64,000 bases of DNA, from the NCBI GenBank assembly GCA_000727475.1, contig KL647305.1, positions 674,856-738,855 of the forward strand. Reading direction: 5' to 3'. The notes below the pieces were generated by a model. The model made no database searches and had not been told where the DNA came from. It saw only the letters and a list, made by a program, of their open reading frames with translations. Positions 1 through 12,387 of this stretch are shown in pieces. The DNA comes from Sarcocystis neurona. Lineage: Eukaryota > Apicomplexa > Conoidasida > Eucoccidiorida > Sarcocystidae. A program made the translations under genes and the position numbers. The first letter of the stretch is position 1. Each line of letters opens with the position of its first letter.

Positions 1-3000
1 GTAAAGGTGGAGCCGCAGCAGCAGCAGCAGAGCCGTGCGCGTTGCAGGGAGGCCGAGGACGCCAAGCAGCAGTCAGTGCTAGAGCAGGAACACGTTGGTG
101 ACCTGCTTGACCCGGCGGAATGTGAAGAGAGCCGTGCAACGTTGTGGGGAGAAGGTGGGGCTGCAGGAAGGAGACGCGAGTGTGATAGCGGGAGCAGCAA
201 AGGAGGAACAGCAGCGCACGCATCGGGGGAAGCGAATGCGGCAGAAGCAGCAGCAGGAAGAAGAGAAGGAAAGGCAGCGGGGGAAAAGAGAAGGAGAAGA
301 GGAGGATCAGACGACGGAGAAAAGTGGAGAGCCTCAAGAAGAACAGAGAATGACGCAAGGTCTACAGCCGTGCGGACAGCAAGGTGGACGGGTGATTCTA
401 CAGCAGGAGGCGTAGAAAGCTCACCAGGGGGGAAGACAGGGGGAGAACCGCCGCTGCTGACGCGGCTGGAGAACGGAGTGCTGCACCGAGTACGTACGGA
501 ACTGCGCCTGGACGCTTTTTTTAAACGCTACAGCAGCGAAGGAAGCCGAAGCTTCTGGGGTTTGATACGAGAAGAGAGGAAGCAGCAGCGCCAGCAGGGC
601 TGGCGGCAGTGGGCGGCGCACGGGCAGGAGCAGCACAACCGCAGGATGGTCGAAATTCAGAAACAGACCGTCAGAGGCGAGAGCAGCGCGCAGCTCGCCG
701 TCGGCTTTATCAACACGCAAACGAATCTCTTTCAGAAAAATGCGGAAGTTGTGCCTTCTCATAAACAGCCCCACGAGTGAGTCCTGTCCACGCACGACGT
801 ACGAAGTGCTCCTGTACAGACGCCCGTGTTCCAGTGTATGGCACAGTAAATATCTCGAGGTCAGTATTCCTCAGTTTGATAGCCTCCCCCTGCAGAGAAT
901 TTGACAGATTCGATATATCGCACCGATACTCAAGCGTCTCCATTTCTGTACGTAGCTATATATACATATGTATGTATATATATATACCTACATGCTTGCT
1001 GCTGTCTCTACCTGTGTCTCGCTCTGCACATATACATATATATATGTGTATATCTATACATGCATATCCTACGTGTACGTAGACGCTGCACGGGTCTATG
1101 TGTCTGCAAGGGTGGAAACACGGGAGAAGGTGGGTGTCGCGTCTGCTGCTGGTGTTGGGACTGGCCGTTGTTTCTTGGGAAGGACTCTGCTCCGGCATGA
1201 TTTTCCTGCTGATCTCGCCCTCGTCCCCTTTCTTTCGTCTTTTCTCTCCTCGTGTCTTCCGTGGTGACTTCTGTGCTGCTGCTGCTGGCTATCTTTGCCC
1301 TACGGTGGATCAAGAAGCAGCAGTGAGGGAAGAAGCTGCTGCTCGTATTTGGCTCGGCGTGCACGAGCGCAGGAGGTTGACGGCCACAACGGTAGTAGGG
1401 CTGTTGGTAGTGTCTGTGTTTCGTCTCGGAGCCCTGCGCGCGCGTTCGTCCAGCACTCATATACGGCGCAGCATTAATAGATACTCCTGTGTGTTCACGC
1501 ATATAAAGCTGCAAGAAGCTCTGCTGTTCTGCAGGCTTTCCCTATCCTGCAGCTCACATGCGTGTATATATCCGTGCGTGTCTAGTGGACTCAAAACCGT
1601 CTAGGACACATACCCTTCTCCCTTGAGCCAAATCTGTGGGTGCTGCGTTATATATATATATATATATATATGTATACATGTACATATGCTTTCTCACCAG
1701 AGGTACACATGGGTCTATATAAGGATGTCTTCTTGAGGAGCAGATTCTCAATTTGCTGAGCGTTTGTGTCTGTGTGTGCGTCTGTGTGTGTGTGCGTGTG
1801 TGAGTCTGCGTCCTGTTGACCCGTGTGTTAAATATGCGTGTATATATACATAGATATATATATGTGTATACGTTTGTACGGAAGCAGACACCCTGCAGAC
1901 TCGCTATAGACATACACCTTTGTAGGAAGCAGGCAGGCATACAGCAGAATTGCTTTGCACGTGGCATCTGTCTGTGGCGCAGTATGCTCCTCTGTGTCTC
2001 TGTGCTTGTGTGTGTATAGCTGTAGAAGTGCTGATGTCTATCGCTGTAGGGGTGTGGGAGAACGCAGACCTGCGGCACACTCTTCATAGCCGTTGCTGTT
2101 TGGCTGTGCGTTTCTTTGTAGGCTGAGCAGAAGAAGTGGCGAGATTCGCAACGAGAACACTCGGTACGGCCACAGGGAGAGGCAGCAGCAGCATGTCCTG
2201 ACGCAGCTTGCAGCGGCACAGGAGCAGGAGCGCGTCGCCGCAGCAGCAGCCCGGAAGGCGATGGATTTGCGCCCGTGGGGTGGCGCCGGCGCACGAGCAA
2301 CAGCAGCAGCACCTGCTGCCGCACTTCGCGTTGCTGCAGAAGGCGTGCCTCCTGCTGCTGCTGCAGCGAACGAACCCGCCTCTTCGTCTTTTTCTTCCGC
2401 TGCTGCCGCTTCTCAGCGGGCTGCCGCTGGTGGGAGTGGCTTGACTGGCACCGCTCCTGCTGCTGCTGTGGGCCGGGATGAAGGAGAATCCAGAGGAGGC
2501 GGCGGAGATGGCGCAGCCGCAGCAGCAGCCGCGGAAGGCGACAGCAGCGCGTCAGCAGGTGCAGCCGAGGCGTCGATGCTACAGCCTCCTACTCATACGA
2601 CGTGGGGTAAGGGGAAGTTGCCTCTTGAGAAGTAGAGAAGCCGAGTAGCACGGGAGATACCGGTGACGTGGCAAAACATCGGCACCCCACTTTTGTCCTT
2701 CGCCTCTTTGTTCTCCTCTTCGTGCGGCTTCGCCTGTCTCGGTGTCTACGCCCCATCCCGCCGGTTACATTTTTCCCCTGTTGCTTCTTTACTGCTTCCT
2801 CTGTTGCTGGCCTGGTAGGTGTCCTAAGATTCGTGATGTGGAGAGCCCGCTGCCCTCTCTGCAACAGAAACGTGGCGGAGCGTCAGTCTACGCGTCTGCA
2901 TATTTTAATTGGCGAGTCTCGCCCTGTTCTTGGACGTACACACACACTTGTCTACACTCGCGTTTGTTGTGAGTGTGGGTGGTGTCTGTTTACGTGTACA

Positions 3001-3699
3001 TACGTACTACCTATATATGTGGATATACAGATAAATACGTAGTATCCGCACAAATGTGTGTATATGTATATAGGTAGAAGTGTGTGTAAAATACGTATGA
3101 GTATATACGTAGGTCGGGTGTGGGTCGATGTCGAATTGTATCTGTTTGCATATGTATATATAAGGACGTTCATGTATGTATATATGTGCGGATCCGCATC
3201 AGCAAATGTGTGGCTTCTGTAGCGTCTGTGAAGCCGCGAGTCGAACTGCCTGTGTTTTGCTGCAGCCGAGCTGCTGAGTACGCCAGCATTGGTAGCGGTA
3301 AGTAGCCCCTGCAGCACCCCAGTGCTTGGATCTTCAATATACGAGCCTTGCCCTCTAAATAGTTTCTCTACTGCTGCGGCAGCAGCTGCTAGCGGTGAGG
3401 GTTCTGCTGCTGGACGTGCTGCTGCTGCTTTCGATCTCTCCACATTCCACTTGCCTGCGCTGCGGCCTTCTGAGCGCGCTCTTGAGCGGTTGCAGCAGCA
3501 GGCTGCAGCCCGCATGCAACAACAGCAAAGCCGACGCATGCAACAAGTGTTGGGCGCGCAGACGTCTGCGTTGCTTCTCGCCAGCGGCAGCAGCGGACAC
3601 ACACGGAGATCTGCAGCAGCTGCGGCGCAAGCTGCTGCTCTTCTCCTTAGCAAGAGCAGGAGTGGCAGTAGCACGTACAGCAGCTACAGGAAACGTTGA
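1..3699 (+). CDS. Gln/Ala/Arg-rich low-complexity protein, 5'-partial, three exons visible
   Basis: Function unknown. Proposed exons are <1-776, 2122-2606 and 3266-3699 (stop TGA). Exon 1 is open from the left edge, so the start lies outside. It ends GA|GTGAGT (phase 2); exon 2 follows a TTTGTAG acceptor and restores the codon, then ends G|GTAAGG (phase 1); exon 3 follows a TGCAG acceptor and again restores the frame. The protein starts with a Gln run, continues through a basic Arg/Lys/Glu/Gly stretch, has a more ordinary helical segment around bases 440-770 (LLTRLENGVLHRV, LDAFFKRYS), then Gln- and Ala-rich segments (QQQHVLTQLAAAQEQERV; ALRPSERALERLQQQAAARM). These runs suggest coiled coil or disorder. 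A second frame (95-415) is also open, so part of exon 1 could be read differently. Gene existence is likely; exact ends and frame in repeat tracts are less certain. Confidence 0.5.
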
Positions 3700-4090
3700 T
3701 GCCGGAGGGCGTGCGCTGTTGTGCGACAGGAGCCGGGCGTGCTCGTCTTACCGACGCTCGAACGCAGCAACAGCAGTCTAGCAGAGCAATGGCACAGCAG
3801 CAAAAGCAGATGTCTAACCACAGCGTGTGTTGATGACGGTGCTCAAAGAGGCAACGCTTCAGCAGCGGCAAAGACGCGCAACTAGAGTACAGCAACAGAC
3901 TCAGTATCAGCTGCAGCAGCAGCCACAGGCGCAGTATCAGCTGCAGCAGCAGCCACAGACGCAGTATCGGCTGCAACAGCAGCAACAGGCATAGTGCCAG
4001 CTGTAGCAGCAACAGACGCAGTATCAGCTGCAGTAGCAGCAAGACGCTCCCGTGCCACACTATCAGGAGACACAGCGGCAGCTGTTTCCA
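3700..4090 (+). repeat. Degenerate CAG-rich tandem repeat, broken Gln-coding sequence
   Basis: Just downstream of the preceding stop, an imperfect repeat of about 36 bp (CAG TAT CAG CTG CAG CAG CAG CCA CAG) recurs from about 3898 to 4045. Read from 3832 it encodes Gln-rich peptide (QYQLQQQPQ repeated) but hits stops at about 3992 and later. Frames between 3600 and 3830 also look coding piecewise (LQQLRRKLLLF in one frame, VQQLQETLMPEG in another). It is either the decayed 3' part of the upstream gene or a repeat never translated in one frame. Confidence 0.5.
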
Positions 4091-4622
4091 CAGGAATGAA
4101 AATATGATGCTGGGAGAGAACTGCAAAGGTTGTGCTGGCGCGTACTACTTCTGTAACAGCAGCGGCGGTGCGTTCGACAAAGCTGTTTTACACCAGGAGA
4201 AAGGGAGGTGATCTCCCTCCCTTTGAAACGAAATTGCGCCTGAAAGACAACAGAGTGGGCAAAAACGTTCTGCGAAAGCCCAACGTCGTCAGGCTGTGAG
4301 GGCCCCTGTGACGTCGACAGCATTGATGAACAGATATTTGTGAGTGGACTGGTACACATGGAAGGAAAGTGGGAGACAGGTGCCTAGAGGCAGCTGCAGA
4401 GAAGTCGAACACGCGTCTCTCTGTGTATTTATGTGCATTTGTACGTGAGGCTCGTTGTGTACACGCATAGACATCCGACTTACCCGTGTTTGCAGAGTTG
4501 TACGTCTCCTTGTATACGTGTGTATGAGAACACGTGTGTGGCACGTATGGACAGCGTCTTTCGGCGATGGACGTGCCTGCGTACGTAGAGATATGCAAGC
4601 AGGTTATCCTACAGATTTGGCT

Positions 4623-5077
4623 GCATGCGCAAAGTCGCACGGGGATGGAAGACGGCAGACGTGTGTGTATTTGCTTTCTACACGCCCAATCCATGTGTCG
4701 TTCATTGTAGAGCTCAGCGTTGTATGCAGCATGCCAAGGATACTGCGACGGCCTTCCGTTGTGTCTTTTTTGGGAAGGCATGCTCTGCTTCAAATGCGTG
4801 CTGCGGTTGCGGGAGGCCTACGAAGGGGACACTGTTGCGTGCATGCGACTGCCACACAAATGGCTGCATGCGGAGACATTGTTCACGTGCAGAAACAGGT
4901 GCGTGAGACACGGAGGAGGAGGTGCTGTTTGCAGCTGTGAGAGACTCGTAGCGGGAGCTGCGTGCACTTGCGGTGGCGTCCGCCAGGGATCGGCGCGTAC
5001 AAAGAGCTGCATGCAGGAGCAGTTGTGACTGAGCCATCGGTGTAGAGGAAGTTGCGGGAACAGAGCCAGGTGCATGC
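4623..5077. promoter_or_regulatory. Cluster of seven GCATGC palindromes
   Basis: Perfect GCATGC occurs at 4623, 4729, 4778, 4841, 4866, 5009 and 5072. Six of the seven are preceded by A or T, giving WGCATGC. One site per about 4 kb is expected by chance, so seven in 455 bp is a strong excess. TGCATGC-type elements are known binding sites of ApiAP2 transcription factors in Toxoplasma and Plasmodium promoters. A regulatory role is inferred; no transcription start is visible, and the sites could be carried by an old diverged repeat. Confidence 0.4.
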
Positions 5078-5847
5078 GAAACCACTTCCATGTGGTCGAC
5101 GGAGGCCCGTGAATAACAAGTGTACAAATTTTGGTGTTTGTATGCCAAGGATTTGCATGGAGGGACCGAAGCGCGGTCCAGTTGTTACTGGAGAAGGTGC
5201 ACGCAGCCGTAACAGCTGCCTGCAAGAAAGGTACATTTAGAGGGAGAGAAGCTGCCTGCAGACACGTGCACTCGCAGAAGCAGCTGATCAAGAGCATCCG
5301 CGTGCCACGTATGCGGAATCAGAGGTGCAAGTACTTCTGCTGTCCTCTTCTGGAGCTACACTATGCGAATACGTACGGCATAGACGCTCGTACATGCAGA
5401 AGCAGATTCGTGCAAGACCATTTGTATGTGGGTCTACAAAGTGGCGTGCGCACAAGCAGGAGGATGCAGGAACAGCTACACGCACGCGCAGCTGCGTGCA
5501 GTACCAAGCTCCTCCTGCGGACACAAAGCCTGCTGAGATGCTTTTTACAGAGAAGTCGATTCTCCTGATATTCAAGTGCGTATATCAGGAGAATACACTT
5601 CTGAAAGGGAATGCGTCTGCATTCTTTCTTCAGGCTGACACGTGTATGCACAGGTACAGAGGGCGAAAAGTGTAGAACATGGGGGGGCGTTCGTAGTACT
5701 CGTCTATTCACGCACGGGTTTCCCGTTACTAACAAAGTTGTAGGCCGTTTACTCTGCCTATAAATCTAAATCTTTGTGTCTGACTAGCTCGGCGTATCTG
5801 GATAGAAATATGTTTCTGTATACGTGTGAGTACATTCCTACATTCAT

Positions 5848-5981
5848 AAGCAGACTCAAGTAGTGCACGTAGATAAAGAGGATTTACTGTAAAACCTACG
5901 TATTTCTACATACGTAAGCAGACTCAAGTAGTGCACGTAGAAACAGAGGATTTCCTGTTAAAACAGAACCAGTCTTCCGTC
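5848..5981. repeat. 68-bp tandem duplication
   Basis: Two adjacent copies starting at 5848 and 5916 share AAGCAGACTCAAGTAGTGCA followed by CGTAGA and a similar AGAGGATTT..CTGT..AAAAC tail. The second copy has a few substitutions and a one-base change in length. No ORF spans it. Confidence 0.8.
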
Positions 5982-7880
5982 GCTGGTGGACTGGACTGTA
6001 AAGGAAAGCTGCGCGTTTAGTTGAGATGCAGTCCCCTGTGAGGAAAAGAGTTTTTATGTGCTGCCACGTGTTCACTAACGTCAGTGTCGTTAGCAGTGGG
6101 GAACCACGCTCTAGCCAACGAATTCGTACAGGCTGCGACCTTGCTGTACGAACCTATGGAAGTGGACGCGTCGTCCTACGCTAGGCACGCTTGTGCCCAA
6201 GTTTATACGTGTATGTTTACGTCCATAAATAAACGCCTCCTTATATGTGTGTAGATAGATGTGTATACTAATATACATTATATACGCGTATGTAAGCATA
6301 TATATTTGTATATGTGCATGCTTTTAGGTGCCCTTTAGATGTACGTAAAGCCACTGTGTTATTTTCTAGATTGTGGCAGTGTCCTGTGGCGGACCCTTGA
6401 GTGCGTGCGTCTTCAGGAGACATACAGCCAATCACGCTACAGTGACGCCTGCTAATCACACGTAGAGACACGCACAACGTGTGACAGGTCAACGCCTACA
6501 CGAAAAAATCCACCTTCTTTTCAGTTGAAAAGTGGAGGTGGAGGGAGAAACAATGTGTGAGAGATGTGCGACTTTTACCAAAAAAGAATAGTGATACGAT
6601 TGGGCACGCAGCACGTGCCGAAGTGATACATGATGTGGGAACAAGCAGTGTACACGGCAGATGATCGGCCGTGCAAACACCAGTGAAATTTAACCTTGTG
6701 AATGGTAACGCTTACTGGATGTCAGTGCGACTGCCACAAGCAGAACAAGGTAGCCACCCGGAGTGGTGCGTCCCGTTCCGCTAATGTTGCGGGGATAGTT
6801 CGGAAGCACACAAATTTTTTTATACGGAAGAGGTTCCTTCCTGCCGAAGATGCACGTTTTTCCCGACAACTCTGGGGAGCAGCATCCCGCATTGTGCACT
6901 TTTTAAGGCTTGTTTTTTTGGGGGCTCACGGAGAGGTACACTTTTTCTGTTACGCAGGGAAAGGCACAAATTGGTACTCTGTAATATGCTAACAAGCACG
7001 CCTCATCTATATGCAAGCCTCGTATATACTTGAGCACTACTTGTGTCTATAGGGCAACGAGGAAGGGACGAAACACAAAGAGCTAGGACGGACTTGCGAG
7101 CGGGCACACACTCACAAAGAGATATTGCCCGCTTTGTGCAAAATCCCTGCTCTGAATTGTACGCTAGGGGGAGCACATAAGCTGTGTATGCGCTTGCATA
7201 TGCAGCGCACGTTGTTACTAGTTGTTACTAGTTCGTGGGCAAGAGGCACTGTCCGCGAGCTGAGGAAGGTATTTTAACGCTGACTCCTATTGCACCGTTC
7301 CAATACACACACATGTAGGTACACAAGTACTCAAAGCAGACACTTTTTCATTCCAGTCATTTGCTGGAGTAGATATAGCCTAATTCAGTTTCGTGCATGA
7401 AGAGTGCTACGGGGATGTGTAAACAAACTCGTACCTCGTACACGGAGTTACTGGTCTGTGAGCGGAGGCGTTGTACAGCTGTCTGCGAGCTAAAAAATGT
7501 ATAACAATGTCCAATGTCCTGCAGCATCCCCAAAAAAAGATGCTTGCCTGTAAAGCTCCGCTGAGGTGACGGTCCATTGCCTTGATTTTGTATACACGCT
7601 GCTGTACGACGTATGCGGTCAACCGCGTGCACACCGACAACCCCTCTAGCTTCTTTCTATGCCTTGAAAAATCTCAAACCTTCGTATGTGGTTCTTGGGG
7701 CAGGAATTGGATGACAGCTACAGAGTATCAAAATCGCACCAACGCGCACGGGCGCAACGACACACTGAAGGTTCCTCCTTTACAACTGGAATCGATGTAG
7801 CTGGCAATTGTGAAAGGTCTAAGGGTGCACGTAACATTGCGCTCTTACCTTCAGTGCGGTTGCTGCAGAGGAGCACTACT

Positions 7881-8285
7881 GTACACGGAGACTATTAGAG
7901 ATGAATGGGACAGACGCAAGCGCTAACTGCTGCTTGTTTTCAAGCGTTCAATGGTGCTAGTTTACAAAGGCAGTACTGTCACACGAGAGTGGCATGCAAA
8001 CAAGAAATACGTGACTATTTGAGAAAACAGTAAATGGTACGGTTATACAGAGAAACACCGTACATACAGAAGTTACGTACACGGATACTATTAGAGATGT
8101 CAGCACCGAATGGGACAGACGCAAGCGCTAACTGCTGCTTGTTTTCAAGCGTTCAATGGTGCTAGTTTACAAAGGCAGTACTGTCACACGAGAATGGCAT
8201 GCAAACAAGAAATACGTGAATATTTGAGAAAACAGTAAATGGTACGGTTATACAGAGAAACACCGTACACACAGACGTTACGTAC
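7881..8285. repeat. About 200-bp tandem direct duplication
   Basis: Copy 1 begins at 7881 and copy 2 at 8077; both start GTACACGGA and continue ACTATTAGAGATG. Copy 2 carries a 9-bp insertion near 8099, so the period rises from 196 to 205 after it. Beyond that the copies differ at only a handful of positions over about 180 bp. Neither copy has a long ORF. The high identity implies a recent event. Confidence 0.85.
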
Positions 8286-8426
8286 AAACCAGGAGTGTGG
8301 ATTTGTTCAGCGGACAGTCGCTGATGCCTCGTTTGCAAATAAGAAGAGTCGTTAGACGACCGCAGAAAGGTTTATAGCTTCGACAGCGGTTCTGGCGTAC
8401 GTGCAGTTGTGGTCTTGTGCACATAT

Positions 8427-8556
8427 GCAGGGTTGACGTACCCGTGCGTTCATGTAACAGAAGCTTGAAACACACAATATGCACGTGTGACGCAGGGTTG
8501 ACGTGCGCGTGCGTTCGTGTGACAGAAGCTTTAAACACACAATATGTATGTGTGAC
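8427..8556. repeat. 65-bp tandem duplication
   Basis: Copies start at 8427 and 8492, each beginning GCAGGGTTGACGT and containing ACAGAAGCTT and AACACACAATATG. They differ at several positions. It lies 140 bp beyond the 200-bp duplication, so this spacer has seen repeated local tandem duplication. Confidence 0.75.
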
Positions 8557-10518
8557 ACAAGCACAAGCCTGGAGCACATAGTGTGTTCACGTTTACAGTA
8601 GTCTTTCCGTTGCTTGGCTGACGACGACATACGCGTAAATGTTACTCTTTGTGACATGGTGTAGACGCACTGAGATTCGCCACGCATTCACACATACGCA
8701 CACAAAATATACAGACGTATATGTGTAGATAGTCAAGTGTACCCGTGTGTTTGACACACACGGTTGTGGACTTTGGTGTTGTACGAATGCATCTCCTCGT
8801 GCGTGAAAACCTATGCAGAGATACGTGCAGGTGCACGTGGTCGCACTCGCTGGTCAGAACCCTGTGTAGCCGTAGTGCTATATTTGTGTAACGACAGCCA
8901 AAAAAGTGGCCCTCTATGTCGTACTTACCTCGATAATGCGTTATGTGCGATCACGTAGATATATATCTTATGGAGGCACACTCACAGCTACAGCGCCAAG
9001 AAGCAAAACGTAGCAAAACATCATTTAGACGGCACCCGTACAGCAGCATCTGTAGGTATGTAGACAAGCATTCGTTCATGGGCATTCCAGAAATGTGGTC
9101 TAGGAAGAAAGTGGGCACAAGCATAGCTAGATGGAGACATAGACACCGCCGCACAGGCGCAGTGTGCAGAAAACAATTCATACACGGGCGCTATGAGGTG
9201 AACTCTCGTCGGAAGTATCCCTTGAGGTGCTGCCAGTGCACACTGGCGTGGTGCGCATGTTGTGAAACAAGCGGCCGGTCGTTCACGTCCACACGTGCAA
9301 CCCAGTACAGGTAGCGGCAGCTTCATATAAATCCATATATTGTTAATTATGTCGGGGTAGTCGGTAACTACGTGTTAAGGTACGCATCTATACGTTTACC
9401 CGTATATGTGTATCTATGCATCTTTCCGTGTCTACATGGGTGCAATTGCGCGAGTGTGATGCTGGTTTGTTAGTGCGGCGCACACGCTTGGACACCTATA
9501 TACGCTGAACAAACACACGGTCCAGCGTTGCTGCGTCGCTTGCTGCGGCTCTGATGCTGAAGTTGACGTGCTTAGGCTGTAGATTTTCTGAGAAGATAAT
9601 TTATTGGCGAACCGCCGAGTACCGCATGCACGTAGTCAACGGCGTAGCCGTACCGCGCGCTGCAATGTTGATACACAGATCGGTTCAAAGAGGGGACGCG
9701 CGCTCTACGTGCTACAATGAGGATATACAGGTAGTTTCATCTTCCGCAGCTAGGGGACAGATGTAAAAGGTACCTGTGCACACACCTGAACAACAAAGCT
9801 CTTTTTCCCGCACATGCTGCCTCCGTCGCTAACTCCTATGCAAGGTGTGCAGCTACAGGACCTGACCCCACAGGGCAAGGGAACTGTGTTTATCTATCTA
9901 CTTCAGTCGAGACTGTGGAACGCCGTGACTTGGTTGGATCCGTATACTTCTTTTCAGAATACGTGTTTATTGTCTTAATGCGTGGTCTCCAGATTTTCGC
10001 GTGGATAGGGTGTTACGATTGCTCTTGCGGCACACCGTGTGTCAAAAGCGTATGTATGTCTCTATCCACATCTAGATCCATATATAGGTATGCCCGCAAG
10101 GATGGACACATCTGTGAAGATACACGGTTGTATACATTATTTTGTGCGTTACGTGTATATGGTAGTAGGGACTCTTCGACGCTGGAGGGCTACTTCTTCG
10201 ACCTTCGTTTGCCCCCGTGTGGCCTATGTGGTCCCTTCGTCGTGAGCGTCATTGTTAGATTCGCGGAAAGAGCCTTCCTTGTTTTGCTGTTGGAATAGGG
10301 GAGGGCCTGTGTTGCACTCCAGTGGCATCACACCGCAGGTTGTTTCCCGTGGATCTGCTGCACATAGTGCAATCCTGAATGCAGCACGCTTCGCGGCTGC
10401 GTTTTTGTAGTGACTTAGCGTACGCGCTACTGTTTAGTGCAGAAGCATATTTTTGGTGCGGGCCAAGCCTCACGTGTATTTTACTTCCGTATCTGCTGCT
10501 ACTTCCCCGGCTGCTCAG

Positions 10519-12387
10519 CTTAATTCCTGCGTTCCTCAGGCGCGAAGCGGTTCGATCACGTTAGCTCTGCTGAAGGTGGGCGACAACCCGTTGCGACTTA
10601 CTGTCCAATTTCGATCACCGTTAAATGAAGTCGATAGTTTACTGGTGGATTTTGGACAGACGCGTGTACGCACCGCAATACAGAATTCAAAAGGGCCGCC
10701 ACTCTCCAGTATTCGTCCTGACGGACTAGTGTTTGAACTAATGTTCGCCATTATCCAAGCTGTGTGTGTGTTTGTGAAGACCAATGTTCTTCCGTGGTTC
10801 CATACTGACGATTGACGCAGAAATCCACGACACAAGCTAGAGATACCCAGCGGAAGCCAGCGAGGCGAAAGTATACGGACGCATGCTATCCCAAGTGTTC
10901 TAAACTACTTTTTAAATAGACTTTCGCTGTGAGGGCGCTGGACAGGAAGTCTAAAAGATACACGTGCACTTCTGTCTAACACCGTAGTAGTTGAGGAGCG
11001 GGACTAGACAAGGATTGCAATCTACAGTTCGAGTTCCTTGCTCGAAGCATATACGCAAGTAGCACTCATGTATCTACATGCAAACCCTTCGTATTCTCCG
11101 CAGCTTCTGCATCTTATAGAGGACAAACAAAATGGAGGCTGCAACGTTTATATCGGATGACGTCGGTAGACAAGAGACTGAAGACCAGCAGATTTTCAGA
11201 CGGAGGATTGCTTCGAGGATCTTATCCTAGTGGCTCAGATATTTGTCTCCGTTCTGCTACGGACTGTCTATCTTCGTAGTTTTGGCTTGCTGCCTTTCAG
11301 TGTACGTACAAAGAAGACGCGTGTGCGAGTTAGGAAGCTTTTTCTTATTTACTTGAATGCCTCCGAAGAAGAATACCAAGTGACTCTGATTTTGCAAAGC
11401 GTATGCAGGATCGGTGGTGACTTCACGTTGAGAAACCTGCCTGTGTATTGCAGGTCGCATGGAGGCGGTTTGACGAAACGTGGTCACCGCCTGTTTCGCC
11501 TATGTATGTACAGCGCGGAGGTACCTGTCAGAAATCCATATTCTTATTTCTCCTTCTGCTTTCTGGCCTTCGTTGCATCTACACACTTGTCTACGAACGT
11601 TCCCTCGCGGGGGGTGTATCCGGTGTAAGGGTGCTGACCCGTCTTTACAGAGCCAGTACACCGTGGGAGACTCCTACCTTCTACCACCTATACTTTCTTA
11701 GTAAAAAGCTTCAGGTGTTGTCGATAGCGAATATTGATGAAGGCTGTGTGTATTCTCTTATATAGTGAGGCTCAGCAAACAGCGTCCCCTTGCCGTATTC
11801 AGTGCCACACGACCCTAGGACTTCACCGACTTTCCAGGTCGTACTACTGTCACGATTCCGCATAGAAAGATAGAGAGTGCATCCTGCACGGCACAGAGAG
11901 GAACTCTTGCCACCGCAGGACATGTATATTCTCCCGTAAATTTTTGTACATATATCTATACAGATACATATATGTGGATATCGTCAGCGGTTCCCATCCT
12001 TCCTTTCCAGGTCATGATTGTCGTTTTTTTTTCTGTCACGCGTACGGTTCAACTTTCTCGTAAGCGTGACTCCAATCATAATACCTTGGGGTGCTGCTAG
12101 TAAGAAGGACAACTCTCAGTAATGATGAGCGGATGGAGTCAAGGCGGACAGACTCGGGTATGTAGCGAAAGCTGCAGGGAACTGCGGGCAAAGAGGGATA
12201 TCCGGGACCTTCCTTCCTTAACTTTCAGCGCAGCAGTTAGCCGTGCTGCTTAGGACATACCTGCTTACCTGCTGCCTCTCAAGACTGCGTGCGCTTCTTC
12301 GCTCACTGACGAGTCTTGGATGCCTTTGTATGGTGTTCCCTGCGCCGGGCCCTAGGGGTGTAGTCTCAAATACAGTTTCGAAGAAGG
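10519..12387 (+). CDS. Candidate exon group, unknown protein
   Basis: Several plus-strand segments have a good acceptor, a protein-like open frame and a plausible donor. They are 10519-10761 (after a long pyrimidine tract ending CTCAG; contains NEVDSLLVDFGQTRVRTA), 11454-11520 (WRRFDETWSPP; phase 0 to 1), 11651-11700 (follows TTTACAG; phase 1 to 0) and 12237-12387 (VLLRTYLLTCCLSRLRALLR; ends G|GTAGGA). A further hydrophobic candidate lies near 12812. The second and third are phase-compatible. No family is recognised. They could be 5' exons of the large gene that follows or a separate gene, and some may be chance ORFs. Confidence 0.28.

Larger units (their letters stand above)
4091..10518. other. 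Long spacer without a convincing gene
   Basis: About 6.4 kb with only short ORFs lacking recognisable protein character. The longest are 6702-6992 (+, 96 codons) and 8943-9314 (+, 123 codons). They have no visible domain, no neighbouring phase-matched exons and ordinary base composition, so they are not called. The stretch holds the GCATGC cluster and tandem duplications listed separately. Simple TATA/TGTA repeats are much rarer here than in 55-64 kb. Confidence 0.5.
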
